NCBI GenBank assembly: GCA_964546815.1
Contig: CAZJLR010000022.1
Span: forward strand, 34,493-98,492
From: JAIEPM01 sp964546815
Lineage (GTDB): Bacteria; Cyanobacteriota; Vampirovibrionia; Obscuribacterales; Obscuribacteraceae
Direction of reading: 5' to 3'
Length of the DNA stretch: 64,000 bases
Each line of letters starts with the position of its first letter. The stretch's first letter is position 1. Made by a program: the position numbers and the translations under genes. Positions 19,131 through 26,707 of this stretch are shown here, in pieces. The notes beneath the pieces were generated by a model. The model saw only the letters and a list, made by a program, of their open reading frames with translations. It was not told the origin of the DNA and did no database searches.

Positions 19131-19994
19131 ATGGCGATAAAGCCAACTATTCTATTTGCAAGTTTTTGTTCTGTATTTTTGCTTGCCACCGTAGCTGGTG
19201 GCTTCGTTTCCTATCGCAACAGCTCGGATACAAGTGCGATCCCTGCTATTTGTGTTGATTTTCAACCAGGCATCACGTCCGAAAATAGTGAAGCTGCCGG
19301 GTTAAAGGCCAGATTATCGACAGTCCAACAATGCAAGTTTTATGTTGTCAAAGTAGGAGAGAAAAACTGCGATTTGCTATTTCCCCCATCCGCCGAAATT
19401 GATTCAAGCCCGCCGTCATCCAGTGTTAGCATTGACCTGACGCAAGATGTTATCCAGCAAGCTAATTCTGGAGATGCCAAATTAATGATTGTTGCTCTCA
19501 AACCAGGTTTCTCTCTTTTCAAAGCCACTGATCTTGATTTGGAACAGGGATTACAGATAAAGCCGGAAGAGTTAGTTAACTCTGTGGAATCTCTTTACCA
19601 AAAAAAGGCTGCCATTTTCACTCAGCTCAACTTACCCAATCAGATTGTTGCTTATCTGCCTCCGCCACCTCCTCCTCCTCCTCCTCCTTCACCTCGAACG
19701 AAAAGCCCAGCACCGGCCACTTCCGCCACAGCAAGCAAGACTGAATCTCCTGAAACTTCTGGAGCGAAGCAAGACCAAAACGTGCACAGTTTTCCTTCTG
19801 CATCAGACTCCAAAGGTGGCAATTCCAATCCAATTTCTTCACAATACGGTCCTGTGACAGACTTAAATAGTGCAGAGCCAGAAAAACCGGGCTCGAATCA
19901 AAATTCCGAGTCTGCTAATCCAATTCCGCCGAATCTTACCGATGAAGAGATAAAACAATTGAATAAATATTACGCGGAAAACGGGAGCAACTGA
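19131..19994 (+). CDS. Secreted or anchored protein with DUF4384-like core and poly-Pro
   Basis: 287 residues with a hydrophobic N-terminus (about 7-27) acting as a signal or anchor. Residues about 55-135 resemble a divergent DUF4384 core: a CKFYVVKVG strand, LLFPPSAE and a LMIVALKPG strand in the usual order. An uninterrupted ten-Pro run near residue 180, encoded by a CCT-rich tract, and a long Ser/Pro/Asn tail follow. It sits eight bases before the 800-residue gene, so the two are an operon. It diverges from the zinc-ribbon gene across 299 bp that must hold both promoters; I cannot pick out convincing promoter boxes there. Confidence 0.68.
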   Translation: MAIKPTILFASFCSVFLLATVAGGFVSYRNSSDTSAIPAICVDFQPGITSENSEAAGLKARLSTVQQCKFYVVKVGEKNCDLLFPPSAEIDSSPPSSSVSIDLTQDVIQQANSGDAKLMIVALKPGFSLFKATDLDLEQGLQIKPEELVNSVESLYQKKAAIFTQLNLPNQIVAYLPPPPPPPPPPSPRTKSPAPATSATASKTESPETSGAKQDQNVHSFPSASDSKGGNSNPISSQYGPVTDLNSAEPEKPGSNQNSESANPIPPNLTDEEIKQLNKYYAENGSN

Positions 19995-20001
19995 GCGGCG
20001 C

Positions 20002-22404
20002 ATGACTGGTACCCTTACGAATTCTGCTTCAATTGCTGGTGCCATTGGCATGGTGAATGATCGCACCATTATAGGCGGAGAGCATTTTTGCTCAGCTTGG
20101 CTCATATCTGATTACAGAGCTGCCACCATTGCAAGTGCACTTATTCCATTTGCCGAACATCCTGAGGCAATATCAGTTGCATTCCCTAAAGCAGGTAAGG
20201 AATGTGCTGTTGTTAAAATCTCATTCCATCCTCAATTTGATCTGAAGGCTTGCCAGGAGAGAATCCGCAGAGGTATTCCTTTTGATTCATGGGAGTCAAC
20301 ACTGCAAAAATACAACTGTGCGATTTTGCATTTGAGCGATGAGTTAAGTGAACTAAGTGAACAAGATTTCACAGCTATTGCTAAGGCCTTCGAGCTGCAA
20401 GCTGAAACGAAAGATGGATTCTCTGGCTCACTTAAAAACCTAGAACTTCCGGTTGTATTTCAAACAATAATCAGCGCCAGGCAAGAAGGGATTTTGTATA
20501 TTTGTGACCAAGTTGACAGACCTCTAGCGCAGATGTTCTTTCAGGGCGGAAACCTGATATCAGCTCGCTATAAGAATCTGGCTAATGAGCTGGCCATCTA
20601 TCAGATAATACAAAAAAAGATTGGCGGGAAATTTGTATTTAAGGACTGTGAAATTCGTGATTGGGTTGACTGGCTTCCCCAAAGTTTGATTTCCAAAACG
20701 CCAGATATGCTTTTGATCGAGTCTATGAGACGCCTGGATGAATTGGCGAAACTCAGAGCTATGCTGCGAGAGGACAAGACCTATTATGTACGGGCTCAAA
20801 CGCAATTAGACTTAGAGAACATATCAGAAGAACTTCGAAATATTGCTGGATTAGTCTGGCGAGTTTTAGATGGTATGACTATTGCGGAACAACTCTGGCT
20901 TTTAATCGGACTTGACGATTACACGATCTTCCGAGTTCTTGAGGAAATGTACCGTAAAGGTCTGATTCGGCGAGTACAAGAGGGGGGCACGAGACAACTA
21001 AGTTCTGCCGACTTGCAAGCGCAAGCCCCGGCGAACTGGTTACCAATTCCGCTTGGATTGGAGCTTCCCTTATTTCCTGGCGAACAAATCACTTCGGTTG
21101 GAGTCGACATCGATGCAGGCCTGGGCTATGCGAATGCCGATGGCACTGGACGTTCTTTGGCTTCCAGATTCGGCCATTCAGTTGAATCAGCCGGCAAGCT
21201 CTATGGCTCCAAAGACAGAGAGGAAATTGCTGCTTCAATTCGGCATGTGACAATAGATGCACTTACAACCAAAACACGCGTAAAAAGCGATGCCATTTTG
21301 GGTGCAATCGATGCATATGATTCTCAACACATCCTACATGAGATTCCTTTGTTGCCGAGCGCCGGAGGCACTCCCATCTTTAAGGATGGTCTGGTTGTTG
21401 GAATGCATTGCGGAGTTGTTCCTTCTTCCGCAGAATTAGATAACTCTTCTGGCATCATACAGATGATGATTTGGGTGGAAGTTGTATCTCAGTGTTTGAA
21501 ATCTGCTGGGGAACAGGAGTTTTCTCGCAAATTTATTCAACCTATAGCGTCTAAAGACAAAGCATCCAGAATTCGGAAACCCATACGTCCGCCTGGTTGC
21601 AATCAAATTGCGGCACTGAAGTGTCCATCGTGTGGTCAAGAAACTTACGATTCTGCTCGCTCTTGTGCAAAATGCAAGCATAAGTTTGTTCCTATTCTGA
21701 GAAGCCAGGATGAATCAACAAAAGCAGAACTGCCTGTCGAGAAGGCTCCATTTCTAGCAGACTTAGCAACTTATTTTGCTGTAATTCCTGTCGCAATTTT
21801 ATTTGCTCTATTTGCTTATTGGATGACTCTAGAAAAGCCTTCATTTCAAACAGCTGAGTTTGTGTTGGATAAACTAAGACCGGCAGAACCGGCTGATCAG
21901 CTAGTGAAATTGAGAACAATGTTAGCAGAAGATCCATCAGCACCGCTTAAAACGTGGATTGCTCAGGAGTCCAACTGCAAATTAGAAAATAATGCCTTAG
22001 TTCAATTCCGCGTTGACGCTTTCCAAGCCAGTTATGTGTACCTGATTTACAAAGGTCGCTGGTCAAAAACTGCATCTTTGATGTTTCCGGCGGTTGGAGA
22101 CAAAACAAACCTGCTACCCGCTCGAATGGCTTTGCATACGTCCAAATTTAGAATTGAACCTCCTAAAGGTAGTGAGACCATTCTTGTTGTTGCGTCTAAG
22201 CAGCCAATAGATTGGATGACTGATCCGAAATTATGCAACGCTCTATTTGAATGCGCAGCTCATCTGCCTATCAGCGATATTACTACCACTGGTGTGATGG
22301 TAGATTTAGACCGATTTTTACAGAATGCTGGTAACAATCCGACGTCCCAAAAAACGAGCAGCAATGCCTTGTACCTCTCGTATGTCACTGTTGACCATTT
22401 ATAG
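20002..22404 (+). CDS. Multidomain protein: trypsin-like fold, DUF4388, zinc ribbon, membrane helix, DUF4384-like end
   Basis: 800 residues. Residues about 10-125 resemble the first barrel of a trypsin-like protease (FCSAWLIS, then SFHPQFD and CAILHL at family-like spacing). Residues about 140-235 fit DUF4388, with the LPVVFQTI and G-x-L-x-x motifs. Residues about 260-340 look like a winged-helix segment. Residues about 350-500 include SAGGTPIFKDGLVVGMHCG, the region where trypsin-like enzymes have S-G-G-P; here Ala replaces the Ser, so it is probably not an active protease. A four-Cys ribbon follows (CPSCG...CAKC, about 541-558), then a membrane helix (about 585-608), then a DUF4384-like extracytoplasmic domain (about 645-755). 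It looks like a transmembrane signal receptor. The functional reading is inference. Confidence 0.7.
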   Translation: MTGTLTNSASIAGAIGMVNDRTIIGGEHFCSAWLISDYRAATIASALIPFAEHPEAISVAFPKAGKECAVVKISFHPQFDLKACQERIRRGIPFDSWESTLQKYNCAILHLSDELSELSEQDFTAIAKAFELQAETKDGFSGSLKNLELPVVFQTIISARQEGILYICDQVDRPLAQMFFQGGNLISARYKNLANELAIYQIIQKKIGGKFVFKDCEIRDWVDWLPQSLISKTPDMLLIESMRRLDELAKLRAMLREDKTYYVRAQTQLDLENISEELRNIAGLVWRVLDGMTIAEQLWLLIGLDDYTIFRVLEEMYRKGLIRRVQEGGTRQLSSADLQAQAPANWLPIPLGLELPLFPGEQITSVGVDIDAGLGYANADGTGRSLASRFGHSVESAGKLYGSKDREEIAASIRHVTIDALTTKTRVKSDAILGAIDAYDSQHILHEIPLLPSAGGTPIFKDGLVVGMHCGVVPSSAELDNSSGIIQMMIWVEVVSQCLKSAGEQEFSRKFIQPIASKDKASRIRKPIRPPGCNQIAALKCPSCGQETYDSARSCAKCKHKFVPILRSQDESTKAELPVEKAPFLADLATYFAVIPVAILFALFAYWMTLEKPSFQTAEFVLDKLRPAEPADQLVKLRTMLAEDPSAPLKTWIAQESNCKLENNALVQFRVDAFQASYVYLIYKGRWSKTASLMFPAVGDKTNLLPARMALHTSKFRIEPPKGSETILVVASKQPIDWMTDPKLCNALFECAAHLPISDITTTGVMVDLDRFLQNAGNNPTSQKTSSNALYLSYVTVDHL

Positions 22405-22418
22405 GGGCATTAGAGCTT

Positions 22419-23393
22419 TTAGTTGCTCGCACGATGGCACTCTGCATCCAAACATGCCATGTAGGCTCGCAAGAGCTCTTGTATAGCTGATGCAGAGGCA
22501 TCCTGCCTAAACTCTTTCGAATCGGCACTTGCCTTCTCAAATAGAAATTGGTTTCGATTGTAGTGTTGTGGATCGCTGGCTAGGATGAACAGTTCTTGCG
22601 CCGACGGATCGACTTTGCTTCGAGTTACTTTGACTCTATAAAGTCCTGTTGCCATTCCTGCAGGTGTTTCGATCAGAGCGGCTTGTCCTTTGTGAATAGT
22701 TACCGTAGCCGTTCCAAAGCAAGCTTCACTAGCAACACCGTTTGTCGCTTTGTAAATCCTCAATAGGTATTGTCCATCTTCAGCAGCCATAAAAATCGGA
22801 GAGAGGTCTATTTGAGTTGCTTCAAATTTTACAACCGCATCATTTAGCTTGCCCTTAGTGCCTATCGGGTCAAGACTTCGACTTTCTGCGTTTGCCCACG
22901 CGTCCGGTTTTTGCACAAACATGTTGATTGCTGCAGCCAACCAAGTGTCTAATAGTAAGGCTTGTTTGTGTACTGCAATTGTGCCTGTGCATGCGGCATC
23001 TCCCGGGCAATTCAACTTGCTTCCGTCAGTTAGAACGATAGTGATGGCGCCGTTCTTCGTAATCTTTCTGAGCACCGCGCCATTAAAGATGGCATCCCCT
23101 CTCTTGAGTTTGCCCGCATTTGTGCCCAATAGTGCGTCCCACTCACCGGTTATCTGCAAAACCAAACCAGCAACATCATGCGCCGAAGATAATTTGGATG
23201 AATTTGGTATTTTCGATTTTTCAGCTAATTCATAAGTACTGGTGTCAGCGGCTATCGCAGTTTCGCCTGGTAATAGCTGGGGACAAAGGCGGCAGATTTC
23301 AATTAAGATCAGGAGGCATGCGCATTGAATTGAGCGAAGTAGGATTGGAGAATCATTGCGTGTAACTGTCGCTATCCCCCGGCATTCTGACAT
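22419..23393 (-). CDS. Exported protein with FecR-like segment
   Basis: 324 residues. GGAG lies eight bases before the ATG. A hydrophobic segment at about 18-42 serves as a signal or anchor. Residues about 75-150 follow the FecR-type pattern: a strand-rich stretch with KRGDAIFNGAVLRKI and ITIVLTDGSKLNC, as in sigma-regulator or surface FecR domains. Residues about 200-280 form an immunoglobulin-like strand region (YLLRIYKAT...GLYRVKVTR). It converges with the 800-residue gene, with only 14 bp between stops, and lies 125 bp downstream of the NarL-type regulator on the same strand. The function is unknown; an envelope stress sensor or matrix protein is possible. Confidence 0.65.
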   Translation of the reverse strand: MSECRGIATVTRNDSPILLRSIQCACLLILIEICRLCPQLLPGETAIAADTSTYELAEKSKIPNSSKLSSAHDVAGLVLQITGEWDALLGTNAGKLKRGDAIFNGAVLRKITKNGAITIVLTDGSKLNCPGDAACTGTIAVHKQALLLDTWLAAAINMFVQKPDAWANAESRSLDPIGTKGKLNDAVVKFEATQIDLSPIFMAAEDGQYLLRIYKATNGVASEACFGTATVTIHKGQAALIETPAGMATGLYRVKVTRSKVDPSAQELFILASDPQHYNRNQFLFEKASADSKEFRQDASASAIQELLRAYMACLDAECHRASN

Positions 23394-23518
23394 TGCATTT
23401 TCTCCGATCTCTGGCTCTGTTCAATTCTGGTAAACCATGCCGGCAAGTTTCTCATACCTCATGAGCATTTTCTATGGGGAAAGAACTAAACATGGTCCAA
23501 TTCTGATTTTTAGCTGAA

Positions 23519-24301
23519 CTACATGTCGACTAGTATTCCATTTTCTTTGGCCTTTTTCGAAAACTCTGCTGCCCAAGCTTGCAACTCGCTTTCATTGATC
23601 AAGCCACGTTGCAGTCCGCACCAGACGGCTCTACATCTTGGGTTAAATATGCCCGCGTCGGGATGACCCTTCGGCGGAATTCCGAACTTTGAGTAAAGCA
23701 ATTGCAAGCGAGCTTGTATCGCCTTTTCAGTAAGACAAAGTAGGCGACCTGACGTAGTGTCACTCAAGCCGAGCGCGGCACAAACAAGCGCGACGTATTC
23801 GTTGTCGCTCAGCGACAGGTTGCTACGCTGGAGACGATTGACAATTTGCGTAATCTCCGGGTCGATCCAACAATCTCCGGACAAAACCGCATTGGTGGCT
23901 TCAACGAGATATTTAGCCACTTTGTCTTTGAGTATGTATCCATAGGAGCCATTTGCTGGGGTGACCTTGTATAAGTGCTTTATGTAGACTTCGCCCTTGT
24001 GGCTGGAAACGATTATTATTGCGGCTTCGCTGTGCTCTTTCCAGATTCGCTCTGCTGCTTCAATCCCGTTTATTGAGCGATCATTTTCGAAGTCGATATC
24101 AAGAAAAATCAAATCAGGTTTGAGTGATATGGCTTTTGCGACAGCTTCAGCAGGCGTGCTGACCACTTGCACGGATGAAAGTCCAGGGAAGCTTCTTGTT
24201 AATTCATCGCGCAACCAGTTGCGAACGAACTCATGGTCATCGGCAATCAGTGCTGAAAATGATCGCGTCGCCGTTGCTTCTTTGCCGCTTTCTGCTGACA
24301 T
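23519..24301 (-). CDS. NarL-type response regulator
   Basis: 260 residues. The receiver domain (about 15-135) has the acidic pair Asp21-Asp22, phosphoacceptor Asp68 in LIFLDID, Ser99-Ser100 and Lys125 in YILKDK, all in register. The C-terminal part (about 165-235) is a LuxR-like helix-turn-helix with the family pattern blurred: LSLSDNEYVALVCAALGLS replaces the usual LTxRExEVL, so DNA binding may be altered. It starts 31 nt after the stop of the WD40-caspase gene at 24333 and is likely co-transcribed with it. No histidine kinase is adjacent. Confidence 0.85.
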   Translation of the reverse strand: MSAESGKEATATRSFSALIADDHEFVRNWLRDELTRSFPGLSSVQVVSTPAEAVAKAISLKPDLIFLDIDFENDRSINGIEAAERIWKEHSEAAIIIVSSHKGEVYIKHLYKVTPANGSYGYILKDKVAKYLVEATNAVLSGDCWIDPEITQIVNRLQRSNLSLSDNEYVALVCAALGLSDTTSGRLLCLTEKAIQARLQLLYSKFGIPPKGHPDAGIFNPRCRAVWCGLQRGLINESELQAWAAEFSKKAKENGILVDM

Positions 24302-24332
24302 TGTAAATGCTTCCTCTCCTTCCCCTTCCTTT

Positions 24333-26528
24333 CTAATGATGACCTGGCAATTTGTCGTTAGCAGGATCTTTTATTGCGTCTACATTTTTGCTATCAGGTT
24401 CCAAGCTGTTTTTCACTTCTTCTGAAATAGTGATTGGTCGTGTTGCCGGTAGGCTTATACGCAGCTCTTTGCCCTCCCAGCCATCCGACTTCAAGTACGG
24501 TGTCTGGCTGACTCCATATGATTGACGAACCTCGTCTGATACCACGTCCTTCACTTTGCCAAATGAGGCTAAAACTCCTGATTCTTTTGAAAGAGTTTCG
24601 ATCAAAGTTTTTGTAAATACGCCATTAGGATACCTTTTCGATTCCCACGACAATTCATCTGGATGGCTTGATGTCAGAATTATGTTGCCGCGCCCGATCG
24701 CAAACGAATTTACATCTACCGCTGCGCCGTTATCACCGAGTGCGCGTGAATTTGGATCTGCGCCACCACTATGGCACGCATCGAGAACTATTAAAACTCT
24801 GTCGGCATGTGTGCGGTCTTGCAGTTCATCCAGTAACTTTTGCATCTCAATACCATCAGCATGAAGTCTTGTTTTCTTTGTGTCGTATGCCACCAGGTAA
24901 TTGCTGCGGCGAACATCGTGCTCGGCACCGCTTCCGTGAGAAGCAAAATACAGCAACACCAGGTCGTCTTGTCCTACAACATGAGGCAGAAATGTATCGC
25001 CGATCTCAGTGATTATGCGCTCACGAGTTGCTTTCTCGTCGGTAAGAAGACGAACATGATCTGGCTTGAAGTTTCCCTTTGTCACTAAATAGTTATAGAA
25101 ATCACGCGCGTCTTTTGCTGAATATCTGAGGGGTGGAATTGTCTGATCTTTAAATTTGCCAACCCCGATGACCACTGCCCATTTGTCTCTAATCGGGCGA
25201 TCTGTTGAACTATTGTCCAATGACAGCTTGCTTGACGATACTGCGGCTGGTGGCGCTGTGCTGCTAGTTCCTTCCACAGCCGTACCTTGCTGTTTCGTCT
25301 GCTGTGCAACCAGCTGCTGAGCCATGCGTTTCACTGCAGCCTCATCTGCCAGATGCTGCGCTTCGGCTGCCTTTGCCGCTGCTGCCGCTTTGTTTTTAGC
25401 AAGCAAATCAGCAGCCATCTTTTGCGCATCAAGCTTAATACGCTCTTCTCTTGTTATCGGCACGTACTTGCACAACACAGAATCTTGAGTGAGTGGCCAT
25501 ATTCTTATTGTATGGTCGCCACCGCCAGACGCCAGACTGCGCCCGTCCGGGCTGTAGGCAAGCGTATCAACTTCCGTATCTCCAGTAATAGTGCGCAGCT
25601 CGCGCCAGCTAGCCGCGTCCCATATTTTTATTGTATTGTCCCAACTGGCAGAAGAAAGGCTGCGGCCATCCGGGCTCCAGGCAAGAGCGTAGACAGTGTC
25701 CGTATGCCCTGCAATAGTTCGCAGCTCATGCCAGTTAGCCGTGTCCCAGATTTTTATTGTCTTGTCATTACTGCCAGAGGCAAGTCTGCTGCCGTCAGGG
25801 CTCCATGCAAGCGCTTTAATATGGTCCAGATGCCCAGCGAGAGTTCGCAGCTCACGCCCACTAGCGGCGTCCCATATTCTAACCTTGAGTCTGCCAGAAG
25901 CAAGGCTGCGCCCGTCCGGGCTCCATGCAAGCGCGATAGGTTCCCTGTGTTGATCGGCATCGGAAAGAGAGCACAGCTCACGTCCGGTAGCGGAGTCCCA
26001 TATTTTGATTGTTCTGAGCCCGCCAGAAGCCAGGCTGCGCCCGTCCGGGCTGTAGGCGAGAGCGTAAACCGTGCCCCCATTCCCGAGCATAGTGCGCAGT
26101 TCACGCCAGCTGGTGGTGTCCCATATTTTTATTGTATTGTCGAGGCTGCCAGAAGCCAAATTGCGCCCGTCCGGGCTCCATGCAAGCGCTTCAACAAAGT
26201 GTGTATGCCCGGTAAGAGTGCGCAGCTCGCGTCCACTAGTCGCGTTCCATATTTTTACCGTCTTCTCGTTGCCGGCAGAAGCCAGGCTGTGCCCGTCCGG
26301 GCTCCAGGCAAGATCATGAACAGGGGTCGTATGCCCGGTAAGAGTCTTAGGGACCATCTCTACTGCATGGACCGGAATGATGGCGCCCGGGGCGAACCCT
26401 GAGACCAGCGCGATAGCAACAGCAAGAAATAGAGCCACTGGCTTTTTAAGAATGCTTCGAAGCAGTCTTTGCAGTTGACTTTGCCCTGTCGCTAGGATGT
26501 GTTTTTCCTGGTCATTTATCAGGTTCAT
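24333..26528 (-). CDS. Secreted seven-bladed WD40-caspase protein
   Basis: 731 residues. GAGG lies upstream of the ATG in a leader shared with paralogues. An N-terminal amphipathic segment and a hydrophobic helix (about 28-52) precede seven WD40 repeats (about 55-350), enough for one closed propeller; blades repeat WSPDGRSLASGS and IKIWD. A helical Ala/Lys/Glu linker (about 355-425) follows. The caspase domain spans about 448-700, with His531 in YFASHGS and Cys585 in LDACHSG, then SWES and QTPYLKSDGWEG. The blades probably bind a ligand that controls the protease, by analogy with WD40-bearing death proteases; this is inference. Upstream lies a (TTC)10 tract. The NarL-type regulator follows closely. 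Confidence 0.9.
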   Translation of the reverse strand: MNLINDQEKHILATGQSQLQRLLRSILKKPVALFLAVAIALVSGFAPGAIIPVHAVEMVPKTLTGHTTPVHDLAWSPDGHSLASAGNEKTVKIWNATSGRELRTLTGHTHFVEALAWSPDGRNLASGSLDNTIKIWDTTSWRELRTMLGNGGTVYALAYSPDGRSLASGGLRTIKIWDSATGRELCSLSDADQHREPIALAWSPDGRSLASGRLKVRIWDAASGRELRTLAGHLDHIKALAWSPDGSRLASGSNDKTIKIWDTANWHELRTIAGHTDTVYALAWSPDGRSLSSASWDNTIKIWDAASWRELRTITGDTEVDTLAYSPDGRSLASGGGDHTIRIWPLTQDSVLCKYVPITREERIKLDAQKMAADLLAKNKAAAAAKAAEAQHLADEAAVKRMAQQLVAQQTKQQGTAVEGTSSTAPPAAVSSSKLSLDNSSTDRPIRDKWAVVIGVGKFKDQTIPPLRYSAKDARDFYNYLVTKGNFKPDHVRLLTDEKATRERIITEIGDTFLPHVVGQDDLVLLYFASHGSGAEHDVRRSNYLVAYDTKKTRLHADGIEMQKLLDELQDRTHADRVLIVLDACHSGGADPNSRALGDNGAAVDVNSFAIGRGNIILTSSHPDELSWESKRYPNGVFTKTLIETLSKESGVLASFGKVKDVVSDEVRQSYGVSQTPYLKSDGWEGKELRISLPATRPITISEEVKNSLEPDSKNVDAIKDPANDKLPGHH

Positions 26529-26580
26529 TGGTAATTTTTCCTCAAGCTCTTCTGCAATTAATCTGGGTGGTCTTCTGCAG

Positions 26581-26610
26581 TTCTTCTTCTTCTTCTTCTT
26601 CTTCTTCTTC
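26581..26610 (+). repeat. (TTC)10 microsatellite in the leader of a WD40-caspase gene
   Basis: Ten perfect TTC units, GAA on the transcribed gene's strand, lie 53-82 nt before the ATG at 26528. Homologous leaders of the paralogues at 33855 and 36287 have scattered TTCTTC pairs but no expansion. Its position near the promoter or mRNA leader makes length-dependent expression plausible. Confidence 0.9.
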
Positions 26611-26707
26611 TGTTAGCTATTCTAAATACGTTTACGTCATTCTCATTTTGAGTCGCTCTGAATGTCTACTGATGACCTGCTATTTGATTATTTGCGCTGA
26701 GGCTGTT

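Noticed and set aside
25287..26402. Long plus-strand frame opposite the WD40 repeats
   Set aside because: It mirrors the repeated WD40 codons; similar shadow frames appear opposite every WD40 gene.
26581..26610. CRISPR-like or tandem array suspicion from the TTC tract and the WD40 repeats
   Set aside because: No direct repeats with unique spacers exist; the regular spacing comes from blades and a triplet tract.
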